Source: Butyrivibrio sp. MB2005 (GTDB taxonomy: Bacteria; Bacillota; Clostridia; Lachnospirales; Lachnospiraceae). Taken from it: a stretch of 64,000 nt of DNA. The notes under the pieces were generated by a model. It ran no database searches. It saw only the letters and a program-made list of their open reading frames with translations, and was not told the origin of the DNA. The stretch covers positions 1 to 64,000 of the forward strand of contig NZ_AUJP01000015.1 of assembly GCF_000424285.1 (NCBI RefSeq), given 5' to 3'. The translations under genes and the position numbers were made by a program. Shown in pieces: positions 1 through 7,866 of the stretch (its first letter is position 1; every line of letters starts with the position of its first letter).

Positions 1-143
<143 letters not shown>

Positions 144-288
144 AATTTATCTAATCACTTAAAGTGACTGGATCGTTCGTCTGACCAGAACTAAAGCTTG
201 GCTTTGTTCTGTCCGTTTTTACCTTGTTAGGTTTGTTTTGTTCTCTGAAATTTCTTTTTTGGAATTTTCAGGGTTGCATTACTATTCC

Positions 289-302
289 ATTGTCAAAGTG
301 CT
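289..302 (-). promoter_or_regulatory. possible boxA antitermination element in the rrn leader
   Basis: On the minus strand the 16S leader contains AGCACTTTGACAAT, downstream of promoter P2 and ~145 bases before the 16S gene. It resembles the CTTTGA-containing boxA of Gram-positive rrn leaders, which recruits the NusB/NusE antitermination complex. The match is by eye and imperfect. The same bases contain TTGACA, but no -10 follows at the right distance, so a third promoter is less likely. Confidence 0.35.
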
Positions 303-332
303 TTGTCTTGGCTTGTCAGCCGCAACTCTGAT

Positions 333-361
333 AGAATATCATGTTTGGCTTTCTCTGTCAA
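333..361 (-). promoter_or_regulatory. rrn promoter P2
   Basis: The minus strand reads TTGACA (356-361), a 17-base spacer, then TATTCT (333-338). A perfect -35 with optimal spacing and a 4/6 -10 suit a strong sigma-A rrn promoter. It lies ~190 bases before the 16S 5' end and downstream of P1, the usual tandem rrn arrangement. Confidence 0.75.
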
Positions 362-454
362 GAACTTTTTTAAATTATTTTTTCGTTCGCTTTTCTGTGT
401 AGACGCTGAAGCCTTCCGGTCAGTCGTTTCTATCACTCGCAGCGAGCGAATATA

Positions 455-530
455 AATATAACATCAGTGCCTTAGTGTGTCAATTACTTTTTTTAAATTT
501 TTTTAAAATTTATAAAAATTTCTCAAACCC
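455..530 (-). promoter_or_regulatory. rrn promoter P1 with AT-rich UP element
   Basis: The minus strand reads TTGACA (478-483), 17 bases, then TATATT (455-460), a 5/6 -10. Directly upstream (484-530) is an almost pure A/T stretch with phased A and T runs, as in UP elements bound by the RNA polymerase alpha C-terminal domain. With P2 it forms a tandem pair driving the rrn operon. Between this element and the tRNA-Ser terminator at ~704 I see no gene or further signal. Confidence 0.8.
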
Positions 531-703
531 TCGTATTTACTGCGGTTTTGACGACGCTGTCATATATATTTTAGTTTTTCTTTATATTGTTGTTTTAATT
601 GTATATGAATCTTTTAACTACTATATATAGTAGTTATTATATAGAAGATACTCATTCAATTATTAGTTGGCCTCCACTTTTACTTATCCAGGCAATCCAT
701 GAA

Positions 704-740
704 AATAAAAAAATAGAGAGCATTGATCTCAATGCTCTCT
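704..740 (-). terminator. intrinsic terminator of tRNA-Ser
   Basis: A 12-bp perfect stem (arms 715-726 and 729-740, two-base loop) is followed on the minus strand by a T-rich run (704-714). It sits 13 bases after the tRNA-Ser 3' end and upstream of the rrn promoters, so it separates the two transcription units. Confidence 0.9.
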
Positions 741-753
741 GGAAGTATTCAAC

Positions 754-840
754 GGAGAAAGAGGGATTTGAACCCTCGCACCGCGTGAACGGTCTACACC
801 CTTAGCAGGGGCGCCTCTTCAGCCACTTGAGTATTTCTCC
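754..840 (-). tRNA. tRNA-Ser (anticodon GCU)
   Basis: The 87-base minus-strand sequence folds as a class II tRNA: acceptor GGAGAAA pairing with the 3' end, a D arm, an anticodon loop CTGCTAA giving GCU, a long variable arm typical of serine tRNAs, and a T arm with GGTTCAAATCC. CCA is not encoded. It decodes AGC/AGU. It has its own consensus promoter upstream and an intrinsic terminator downstream. Confidence 0.97.
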
Positions 841-911
841 ATGTCTGAAAACCTCTACCAAACGGTATTTGGTTTTAATGGTCAGAGGTAAATATCTCTA
901 ACGCAAAAGTA

Positions 912-940
912 ATTATACAAAGACATTGATGCCTTGTCAA
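912..940 (-). promoter_or_regulatory. consensus promoter of tRNA-Ser
   Basis: The minus strand has TTGACA (935-940), exactly 17 bases, then TATAAT (912-917): both hexamers match the sigma-A consensus perfectly. The expected start is near 905, ~65 bases before the tRNA 5' end, so a 5' leader must be removed by RNase P. Confidence 0.9.
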
Positions 941-992
941 CACATCTTTTAAGAAGTTGTTGAGTTGCCATGCCTGTTGTTATAGAAGATTA

Positions 993-1550
993 TTACTTCT
1001 TTTCTGTATTAAACTCCTTAATTGCAGTCTCATACAGGTTGTTGCCCTCAGAATCAATAACCACTATCGCCGGGAAGTTCTCAACAGTAAGTTTTCTTAT
1101 AGCTTCGGTTCCAAGGTCATCATATGCAACTACTTCAGATTGAACAATGGCTTTTGATAAAAGAGCGCCGGCGCCGCCTATGGCTGCAAGGTATACTGCG
1201 CCGTTTCTTACTATGGCATCTATTACTGCCTGGGATCTTTTACCTTTTCCTATCATGCCTTTAAGGCCCATATCCAATAAGGTAGGGGCGTATTTATCCA
1301 TTCTGCTGGCTGTGGTAGGACCTGCAGATCCTATAGGGCGGCCTTCTCTCGCAGGAGATGGTCCCATGTAATAGATAACGTTGCCATCAACATCAATAGG
1401 AAGTTTTTCCCCATTATCAATGGCTTCCTTCATTCTCTTATGTGCAGCATCTCTTGCTGTGTATATTGTTCCTGTGATAAAAACCATATCTCCGCTCTTA
1501 AGCTTTGAGATGGTTTCATTATCAAAAGGCGCATTTATCTTATATTCCAT
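993..1550 (-). CDS. fumB: fumarate hydratase, class I, beta subunit
   Basis: The 185-residue product matches the C-terminal domain of class I iron-sulfur fumarases, which in clostridia is a separate beta subunit. It carries the GDMVFITGTIYTARDAAHKR stretch near the N-terminus, the YMGPSPA segment and the GPTTASRMD segment typical of the family. With the alpha subunit it would interconvert fumarate and malate in the cytoplasm, using an oxygen-labile [4Fe-4S] cluster held by alpha. The gene follows the alpha-subunit gene by 31 bases and is the last of a minus-strand gene run. L(+)-tartrate dehydratase subunits are homologous, so tartrate as substrate cannot be fully excluded. No clear terminator follows. 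Confidence 0.9.
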   Translation of the reverse strand: MEYKINAPFDNETISKLKSGDMVFITGTIYTARDAAHKRMKEAIDNGEKLPIDVDGNVIYYMGPSPAREGRPIGSAGPTTASRMDKYAPTLLDMGLKGMIGKGKRSQAVIDAIVRNGAVYLAAIGGAGALLSKAIVQSEVVAYDDLGTEAIRKLTVENFPAIVVIDSEGNNLYETAIKEFNTEKK

Positions 1551-1581
1551 CAGATAATTCCTTCCGGTATAAAAATAGTAT

Positions 1582-2424
1582 TTATAATGTAATACTGCGG
1601 TGTCTGTTTACATGGCAGCAAATGTTCACTGCTACGGGCAGACCTGCAATGTGGGTCGCATAAGTGTTGATGTTAACTGCAAGAGCAGTTACTCTTCCTC
1701 CGAGACCGCCGGGGCCTATTCCAGTACTGTTTATTCTTGAAAGAACTTCATCTTCCATTTTAGCTACATATTCTATATCAGAATGCTGACCTACGGGTCT
1801 TGTAAGAGCTTCTTTTGCCATAAGGGCACACTTTTCAAAGGTGCCGCCTATGCCTACTCCTACAACCATGGGAGGACATGCGTTGGGACCGGCATCCTTT
1901 ACTGCCTGAACGATCGCATCCTTGACACCCTCTTCACCGTCTGCGGGCTTAAGCATGAACACTCTGCTCATATTTTCACTACCAAAGCCCTTGGGCGCTA
2001 TTGTGATATGGATTTTATCGCCGGGTACTATATCATAATGAATTACAGCCGGTGTATTGTCCTTTGTGTTTTCCCTGATAAGAGGATCGCTTACTACAGA
2101 TTTCCTGAGAAATCCTTCCGTATATCCCTGTCTTACACCTTCATTTATGGCATCTGTAAGGTTTCCGCCTTCTATATGAACGTCCTGGCCAAGCTTAACA
2201 AAAAAGACAGCCATTCCTGTGTCCTGGCAAATCGGTATAGTATCACTGTCTGCTATTTTCAGGTTTTCCTCAAGCTGTGAAAGTATCTGCTTTCCAAGAG
2301 GGGATTCTTCCGTCTCTACAGCTTTCTTAAGAGCGTCTGTCATATCGGGCGAAAGTCTATGGTTAGCCTCTATGCAGAGTCCTTTTACAGCTTCTGTTAC
2401 TTCTGATGCGTTGATTGTTCTCAA
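1582..2424 (-). CDS. fumA: fumarate hydratase, class I, alpha subunit
   Basis: The 280-residue product is the N-terminal, cluster-bearing half of a class I fumarase. Recognisable segments include the CQDTGMAVFFV block with a cluster cysteine, the GSENMSR stretch, CPPMVVGVGIGG with another conserved cysteine, and the C-terminal LPVAVNICCH. The start is TTG at 2422-2424, supported by AGGAG seven bases upstream; no ATG is placed better. It lies 18 bases after the HIT gene and 31 bases before the beta subunit. Co-transcription with upstream genes is likely, because no terminator separates them. Confidence 0.9.
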   Translation of the reverse strand: MRTINASEVTEAVKGLCIEANHRLSPDMTDALKKAVETEESPLGKQILSQLEENLKIADSDTIPICQDTGMAVFFVKLGQDVHIEGGNLTDAINEGVRQGYTEGFLRKSVVSDPLIRENTKDNTPAVIHYDIVPGDKIHITIAPKGFGSENMSRVFMLKPADGEEGVKDAIVQAVKDAGPNACPPMVVGVGIGGTFEKCALMAKEALTRPVGQHSDIEYVAKMEDEVLSRINSTGIGPGGLGGRVTALAVNINTYATHIAGLPVAVNICCHVNRHRSITL

Positions 2425-2442
2425 AATAGTACTCCTCTTTTT

Positions 2443-2853
2443 TCAGACCTTAAGGTTCTCGCAAAGAGCTTTTAATTCTTCTGCTGAAGGCTCTGTGGGC
2501 TTCCAAAGTATATGCTGTCCATCATTCTCATAACGAGGAATAAGATGAAGGTGGAAATGATTAACAGTCTGTCCTGCTGCCGCTCCGTTGTTCTGAACGA
2601 GATTAAGACCATCTGCTGAGAGCTTTTCCGTAAGTGTCTTCGCAAGCTTCTTGGCAAGCTTCATAGCTTCTGCTGCTGTATCATCAGGAAGCTCATAAAG
2701 ATTGGCATAATGTTCCTTAGGCAAAATAAGGCAATGGCCCTTTGTTGCAGGTCCGTTATCCAGGATTACATTGAAATTATCATCCTCATATATTGAGTTT
2801 GTGGGGAAAACCCCATTTGCAAGTTTACAGAAAATGCAATTATCGTCCTTCAT
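2443..2853 (-). CDS. HIT family protein (nucleotide hydrolase/transferase)
   Basis: The product (136 residues from the chosen start) has an N-terminal CIFCK with paired cysteines as in zinc-binding HIT proteins, and the histidine-triad signature HFHLHLIP at about residues 99-106. HIT proteins act on nucleoside phosphoramidates or adenylated compounds, and the central His forms the nucleotidyl intermediate; the physiological substrate here is unknown. I chose the ATG at 2851-2853 because GGAGG lies seven bases upstream. A GTG two codons earlier overlaps that Shine-Dalgarno. The ATG overlaps the TGA of the rhomboid gene (ATGA), suggesting translational coupling. Confidence 0.92.
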   Translation of the reverse strand: MKDDNCIFCKLANGVFPTNSIYEDDNFNVILDNGPATKGHCLILPKEHYANLYELPDDTAAEAMKLAKKLAKTLTEKLSADGLNLVQNNGAAAGQTVNHFHLHLIPRYENDGQHILWKPTEPSAEELKALCENLKV

Positions 2854-3548
2854 AGCCACTCCTCCATTGTGTATTCTTTTTTGAATATATTGGTTATAAA
2901 AAATGTAATGATGATTCCGCCAATGAGTCCGCCGATATGGGCGGCATTGTCGATATTCACTTCTTTAAATCCGCTGTATACCGAGAGAAAAATAATGGCG
3001 ATCAGCCTACCCAGTAAATTAGAACCGGGCCTTAGATTTTTCCTTCCATATATAACGATGATCAAAACAGCACCTATAACGCCAAAAATAGCTCCGCTGG
3101 CGCCAAGTGACGGTGTAAGATCATTTCTTATGATAGAATCCGCAAGACTTACGACGTCTCCTATAAATCCCGAGAACAGGTAAACGAAAAGATAGCTGAT
3201 ATGTCCAAGATCGTGCTCTGCGTTTGCTCCTATAAAGAAAAGTATAAGCATATTACTGCCAAGATGCTCTATAGATGCGTGCAGGAACATGGATGTGAAC
3301 AACCGGTAATACTCCCTGTTTTGGAAAAATCTGACAGGGTCAAAATCAAATCTGTCCTGGAAATCATAGCCTGCAAAGAGTCCATAAACAAAGATTATCA
3401 CATTGCATAGAATGATCGCGATATTTATATAGGAAGATAAGAAAACCTGGGTCTGGCGTTTCCAAAAGGCCTGCATAGGATCCTCTTCAAGACCATACTC
3501 CCTGTTTTCTTCCTCTTCTATCAGATTTTCATCGTTGTGTTCTTTCAA
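2850..3548 (-). CDS. rhomboid family intramembrane serine protease
   Basis: The 232-residue protein has an acidic cytosolic N-terminus and about six membrane segments. The active-site serine is in GASGA (about Ser151) and the catalytic histidine in AAHIGG (about His204). The HLGSNM motif at about 95-100 supplies the oxyanion-side His and Asn. Rhomboids cut transmembrane substrates inside the bilayer; the target here is unknown. The gene begins two bases after the flavoprotein gene and overlaps the HIT gene by four bases, so it belongs to the same transcription unit. Confidence 0.9.
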   Translation of the reverse strand: MKEHNDENLIEEEENREYGLEEDPMQAFWKRQTQVFLSSYINIAIILCNVIIFVYGLFAGYDFQDRFDFDPVRFFQNREYYRLFTSMFLHASIEHLGSNMLILFFIGANAEHDLGHISYLFVYLFSGFIGDVVSLADSIIRNDLTPSLGASGAIFGVIGAVLIIVIYGRKNLRPGSNLLGRLIAIIFLSVYSGFKEVNIDNAAHIGGLIGGIIITFFITNIFKKEYTMEEWL

Positions 3549-3550
3549 TA

Positions 3551-4570
3551 TTATTTAAAATCAAATAACTGATCCATATTTCTCAGTAATTTGAAGTCTC
3601 CCTTCATTTTAAGGTTGCCCTCCATGAAGGCTCTCTGGAAGGTCATCCTGCCCTGAATGATCTGCTCAAGAACGGATGTAGTCATGGATGCATGCACATC
3701 ACTGCTGGATGTATCCTCTGCCTTGCATTCAAGGTTCTGATTATCAATCTTAAGTAAAATATCTCTGTCCTTTGTCTGATCGGTCAGAGTAATATGATAA
3801 ACAGCGTGAAGACCGGCAACAGGAGTAAAGCGGCCCTTAAGCTTACTTATAAAATCATCAACATGGCCTGCGGACTGTTCCTTGTCCATCTTGTCGCGGA
3901 ATAAGTTACTGAGCTCCGCTATATCCTTTTTCTGTGTCTGTACATATTCATCATTGGAGACATATCTTGAAAGCTGCTCTGTCTCCTGGGGCGTAAGGTC
4001 AGTTATCTTGGTGATGGCAACACTGTTCTTAACGGCCTGATTACTTGTGGGCAGGGAATCCATCTTCTGATTCATGCTTCTGTAGATATTCTCAGCCTTT
4101 TTCTCGATGAGCTTCTGATAGCTCTCATTTCTCTCAAAGGTTGATGTATCTGCTACATAGCCGCAGATTCCGTCAAGAGGTATTCCGCCAAGCATCTCCC
4201 ATGCACAGGCCAGCTCCATCATACCTTCACGCTCACCATGGGTTGTAGACATGACAATAGGAGCCATGTATAAGCCCTTAAGCTTATCCTCATCGCCGTA
4301 TAACCAGCATGCATCAAGGAACTGGTGCATATATCCGCCTATTCCGAACCACTCCACAGTAGACGCCAGAATAATGCCATCTACACCTTTAAGTGTGCCC
4401 GGCAGTGCTGTTATTCCATTTTTGTGCTCAAACAGATTAAATTGTTCGACCTGAACATTGAGCTCCCCAAAAACATCCGACATCCTGGAAAGAACCCCAA
4501 GAGTAGGATCGTCGATAATTCCTCTTCCGCCATAATATATATTGATTTTCATACCATACCCCATGTACAT
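3551..4570 (-). CDS. flavodoxin-like / NADPH-dependent FMN reductase fold protein with C-terminal SCP2-like domain
   Basis: The ~335-residue protein starts with a flavodoxin-type strand MKINIYYGG, followed by the GVDGIILASTVEWFGIGGYMHQFLD segment that resembles the flavin-binding region of NADPH-dependent FMN reductases. The C-terminal ~110 residues, ending in EGNLKMKGDFKLLRNMDQL, look like an SCP2 sterol-carrier-type hydrophobic-ligand domain. The open frame begins at 4570, but the better start may be MKINIY about 4552, preceded by GGGG. It is the first gene after a promoter and palindrome at 4571-4598. The function is inferred from fold only; a redox role on a hydrophobic ligand is possible but unproven. 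Confidence 0.7.
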   Translation of the reverse strand: MYMGYGMKINIYYGGRGIIDDPTLGVLSRMSDVFGELNVQVEQFNLFEHKNGITALPGTLKGVDGIILASTVEWFGIGGYMHQFLDACWLYGDEDKLKGLYMAPIVMSTTHGEREGMMELACAWEMLGGIPLDGICGYVADTSTFERNESYQKLIEKKAENIYRSMNQKMDSLPTSNQAVKNSVAITKITDLTPQETEQLSRYVSNDEYVQTQKKDIAELSNLFRDKMDKEQSAGHVDDFISKLKGRFTPVAGLHAVYHITLTDQTKDRDILLKIDNQNLECKAEDTSSSDVHASMTTSVLEQIIQGRMTFQRAFMEGNLKMKGDFKLLRNMDQLFDFK

Positions 4571-4598
4571 GATTTAGAATAATCTAAATCACATTATA
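4571..4598 (-). promoter_or_regulatory. extended -10 promoter and 20-bp palindromic operator
   Basis: The minus strand reads TGGTATAAT, a TATAAT (4593-4598 on plus as ATTATA) with an extended TGn. Immediately downstream is a perfect palindrome with 8-base arms GATTTAGA and TCTAAATC separated by ATAA (4571-4590). It covers the expected transcription start of the flavoprotein operon. The position fits a repressor operator. No regulator gene is adjacent, and the sequence does not clearly match a Fur or PerR box. Confidence 0.6.
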
Positions 4599-4636
4599 CC
4601 ACAAAGCGGATTGGTGAAATATAAGAAGCCTCATTA

Positions 4637-5965
4637 TTATCTGAATGAAAAAGCGCACTTTCCAAAGACTATCTCATCATCAACTTCGATGGTTCTCTTT
4701 TCGTTCGGAAGGAGCTGAGTGCCGTTAATGAAGGTGCCGTTTTTGGAATTTAAGTCCTGTATCATGATCTCGTCCCCAAAGCTGAATATCTTTGCATGGA
4801 TTCTCGAGACTGTCGGATCCTTTATTACCGCATCGGCGCAGGAGGAAAGCTTACCTATTACTATAGGAAGACTGCTTAATGAAATGTTCTGTATTCCACC
4901 GTCCTCGCTGTAGAGTTTGTGGGGATTCTTGGAAAAACTAAAATTTAAAAGAACAGTCTCTTCGTTTTCATCTTCTTCAGAATAAGAGAAAGATGGAACT
5001 GCTTCGGGGGCGGGCCTTCTGATTTCATCTTTAGTTTCTTCTTTTTCCTCATCCTTTTCCGCATCTTCATCATCTTCATACTCATCATCTGATGATGAGC
5101 GCTTTCTTTTCCTAATGATAGGGCCAGCAACCTTAGATGCCTTAAGTGTCTGAATAAAACAGATAAGCGACATCATGACACAGATCATGAAAACAGCTAT
5201 ATCAAGGAGGTTTTCTTCGTAGGTAAGAATATATGCCGCCCTGATGTACCAAAGAACGCCGCCCACTATTGCAAAAAGAGCGGCCATCAGCATGCTGACT
5301 CCAAATGGCAGCTTTATGGGGATAACCTTTGTTTTTACATCAGTTTCTTCTTCATCATCAATATCTTCATCAATGTCAGTAACTTCATCTACGAGAATAT
5401 CATTATGACTGACATCCGGATTTTCCAAGTCCTCTTTTGCTCTTAAAATGTCATTTATTATAAGAGAAAAGCAGGGGCTGTCCGGCTTTACTCTGTCGCA
5501 TAGTTCATAGATAAGCTCCATAGCCTTTTGATCGCCTATATCAATCATTTCAAGAAGGGATGCAAAAAAGGATACTGCATTATTATTGTCGTAGTCCGGA
5601 TTATATAAGAAATGAAAGCTTCCTGTGGAAAAATCCTCAAAAATGCATTCCTCTGTGAGCATAAGGTGATTGTCATCAAGGAAAAATCTGGATATTTCCT
5701 CTGTTACTTCAACAACTGATTTAAGAAGCTTTTTTAGATTCTCGTATGAAATTCTTCGGCGAGAATACATATTTCCAAGACTTTGCTTTGAATCTATCTC
5801 ATAATACATCGCTGTTTCGCCGTCGATCCTTCTAATTGTAAAGGGAACAATTCCTTTTATATTGTTGTGCTCAAGCATCTTGTACTGATAGCTTCCTGTA
5901 TCATCCCCATCTATCTTAAGAACAAGATAGTTATGTAGCGCCTCTCTGTAATATTTTATTTCCAT
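4637..5965 (-). CDS. FHA domain protein of the Tad locus (DUF6382-type N-terminus)
   Basis: The 442-residue protein has three parts. Residues ~1-190 form a soluble domain of the kind I recall as DUF6382. Two membrane helices lie at about 218-270. An acidic, low-complexity linker then leads to a C-terminal forkhead-associated domain (~365-442) with the signature IGKLSSCADAVI, SRIHAKI and LNSKNGTFINGTQL. FHA domains bind phosphothreonine, so the protein could link pilus assembly to Ser/Thr kinase signalling; no kinase gene is in the window. Its ATG directly follows the TadE stop codon, and it is the last gene of the Tad operon. Confidence 0.85.
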   Translation of the reverse strand: MEIKYYREALHNYLVLKIDGDDTGSYQYKMLEHNNIKGIVPFTIRRIDGETAMYYEIDSKQSLGNMYSRRRISYENLKKLLKSVVEVTEEISRFFLDDNHLMLTEECIFEDFSTGSFHFLYNPDYDNNNAVSFFASLLEMIDIGDQKAMELIYELCDRVKPDSPCFSLIINDILRAKEDLENPDVSHNDILVDEVTDIDEDIDDEEETDVKTKVIPIKLPFGVSMLMAALFAIVGGVLWYIRAAYILTYEENLLDIAVFMICVMMSLICFIQTLKASKVAGPIIRKRKRSSSDDEYEDDEDAEKDEEKEETKDEIRRPAPEAVPSFSYSEEDENEETVLLNFSFSKNPHKLYSEDGGIQNISLSSLPIVIGKLSSCADAVIKDPTVSRIHAKIFSFGDEIMIQDLNSKNGTFINGTQLLPNEKRTIEVDDEIVFGKCAFSFR

Positions 5966-6460
5966 TTATGAATCCTCTCTTTTATCACTCTTATTAATGG
6001 CCTTTTTGGCTATGTCCTTTATCCGCTTATATTTCCTTAGTTTTCCGGAAGGGTCACGAAGCTTAACTGTTGCTACGGCACTTCCCCTAAAAGAAGAAGG
6101 AAGGCTCTTAAAATATCGAAATAAACCGTTTGTCTTAGTCAAAAAGCTGCCTTCAACCTTTATCTTGTCTGAGGCTTTTGATGCGCTAATATCCGGCTTG
6201 TCTGCTGCAAAGTATCTGGTCCCCAGCTTTTTCCCCGCATTATCTGTTATATATTCCGTCTCTGAAGCATAGCCCTGCTCCTTGGATAGGAGCTCTGCGC
6301 GAAATCCAAGTATGTATACGTCCTGAGATAAAATGCACCTTCCATAGAACCAGAAAGCAAGATATATGATGAAAGCCATAATGAACGTAGCTGCCGGAAC
6401 TATGAAGGAAGCTTCAACAGTCATATATCCGGATAGCTCTCTTTTCTTAAATAAATGCAA
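5966..6460 (-). CDS. TadE-like pseudopilin
   Basis: The 164-residue protein has a short basic leader and the class III prepilin-like sequence ELSGYMTVEAS. A cut after Gly11 would place Glu at position +5, the pilin hallmark. A single hydrophobic helix follows (about 16-40), then a soluble domain. TadE-type proteins are minor pilins or assembly factors of Flp pili. The start is TTG at 6458-6460 with GGGGG eight bases upstream, overlapping the prepilin peptidase gene by 14 bases. The product is a likely substrate of one of the two peptidases in this operon. Confidence 0.8.
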   Translation of the reverse strand: MHLFKKRELSGYMTVEASFIVPAATFIMAFIIYLAFWFYGRCILSQDVYILGFRAELLSKEQGYASETEYITDNAGKKLGTRYFAADKPDISASKASDKIKVEGSFLTKTNGLFRYFKSLPSSFRGSAVATVKLRDPSGKLRKYKRIKDIAKKAINKSDKREDS

Positions 6461-6911
6461 AGGAGATAACCCCCATTCCGGCTGTCAGATATGGCAGAAA
6501 GGCTATTTTACTCTTTAATGTAGCCTTACCGAATATCAGTAAAAAAATACCTGCTACTGCAGAAAATGCAAATGCCACAGTGATGCCTGTTAAAACAGGC
6601 ACCGGGCCAAATACAGGTCCCGCCAAAAGAACCATAAGTCCATCACCTTCTCCTATTCCAATCTTTAAAAGCTTTGATAATACAAGCATTATTGCTCCCG
6701 GCAAAAGTGACATGAAAATAAACTTAATATCACCTCCGCAAAATGCTATATCATATACACACCATGAAACTGATATTATGGCGCATGCCAGAGGATACAT
6801 GATATCTATTTTCTTTTCGCGCAAATCCTGAAAAGCCGACATTAGCATTATCAGCAAAACTTCCACCCTCATTAATGTTTCAACTACTATTCTTCCTTCT
6901 ATAATTTCCAT
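6447..6911 (-). CDS. prepilin peptidase, A24 family (TadV/CpaA-like)
   Basis: The 154-residue integral membrane protein carries both catalytic aspartates of the A24 family: one in the first cytoplasmic loop (FQDLREKKI) and one in the GEGDG motif. It would cleave the leaders of Flp and TadE-type prepilins at the cytoplasmic face. AGAGGT lies about six bases before the ATG. It is one of two such enzymes in this operon (the other is at 13992-14408). It sits between the two TadE-like genes, which suggests it serves the minor pilins; that division of labour is inference. Confidence 0.85.
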   Translation of the reverse strand: MEIIEGRIVVETLMRVEVLLIMLMSAFQDLREKKIDIMYPLACAIISVSWCVYDIAFCGGDIKFIFMSLLPGAIMLVLSKLLKIGIGEGDGLMVLLAGPVFGPVPVLTGITVAFAFSAVAGIFLLIFGKATLKSKIAFLPYLTAGMGVISFAFI

Positions 6912-6933
6912 AATTAACCTCTAATTTTCTGTT

Positions 6934-7866
6934 TCATCCGCACTCACTGCAGGCTCTTCTTCCGCCTACTTCTGAAATTGGTACTGTTCTTATGCTTCTC
7001 TTAATTCCGGGACATTTATTGTTACTGTGATATCTGTTTCCGTAATTTGTGATGTAAACCGTACTTCCAGATCTCTTGCCGCAATATTCGCAAGGGTAAT
7101 ACTTTGACCCGTCGCTGCTTCTTTTTTTACTTACGCTGCTCTTAGAGCAGGCCTGTACTGATACCCTCAAATGAGAACACTTCGTACTTCTGTGATAAAC
7201 AGTTCCGCTTTCTGTAATGTACACGTATTCTTCTTCGGCTTCCCCTTCATCCCCGCAGCCATCATCAGGATTGTAGCCAGTAAAGCCATGTCCATAAAAT
7301 CTGCTCTCCACGGTAAAATCCGAAAAGCCCGCAATTCCTAGTAATGGGTGTACCTTGTAGGACGCAACGATATCAATGATGTCACCGTCTGATCTAAGCG
7401 CTGTCTGCAGGAATGAAAGACCTCCTGCTCCGCCTCTGATACAGCTCTTATTTAAATATTCTTCTCCCAGATATGCCTTAACCTTTTTGCTTGCAAGACC
7501 GGTAGTTATCGCACCTTCTGCAAAAGCTTCTGTTTTACTTTTTTCATCCCCTGTAAGCATTTCTGAAAAAGCTGCCTGTTCCATAATCTGACTCCCCGCT
7601 TGATGAAGTGCAGCTTCCATATCACACTGGAGCCGTAAAATATCAAAGGCTCCCAGAATGTTAATAAAGAAGAATATAAAAAGTGGCAGAACAAGTGATG
7701 CCTCGACTGTTACTGAAGCAGCCGGTGATGGTCTTTTTCCAGTGAACTGCCGGAGAAGCAGGTCCTTTATTTTTTTATTTTCTTTTGATTTCACTTTAAA
7801 TTTTCCATTATTTGAAAAAGACCATAACCGGCCACTCCAAATCACATCATTCCATTTCATAGCCAT
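6934..7866 (-). CDS. TadE-like pseudopilin with cysteine-rich tandem-repeat C-terminus
   Basis: From the chosen start the protein has ~310 residues. A basic cytosolic stretch precedes SVTVEASLVLPLFIFF, a pilin-like helix with Glu at +5 if cut after Ala. The extracellular part ends in two similar modules, each opening with VYIT, then G, YH, a lone Cys, and closing with CxxCG or CSECG. The spacing YHxxxxC...CxxC suggests metal binding, like short modules at the ends of some clostridial nucleases and hydrolases. The open frame extends to 7932, but ATGs at 7866 and 7860 lie near the upstream stop and are more likely starts; the ribosome site is weak. It overlaps the DUF5702 gene by 20 bases. Confidence 0.75.
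   Translation of the reverse strand: MAMKWNDVIWSGRLWSFSNNGKFKVKSKENKKIKDLLLRQFTGKRPSPAASVTVEASLVLPLFIFFFINILGAFDILRLQCDMEAALHQAGSQIMEQAAFSEMLTGDEKSKTEAFAEGAITTGLASKKVKAYLGEEYLNKSCIRGGAGGLSFLQTALRSDGDIIDIVASYKVHPLLGIAGFSDFTVESRFYGHGFTGYNPDDGCGDEGEAEEEYVYITESGTVYHRSTKCSHLRVSVQACSKSSVSKKRSSDGSKYYPCEYCGKRSGSTVYITNYGNRYHSNNKCPGIKRSIRTVPISEVGGRRACSECG

Noticed and set aside
289..302. Third rrn promoter based on TTGACA in the leader
   Set aside because: No -10-like hexamer occurs 16-18 bases downstream; a boxA reading is preferred.
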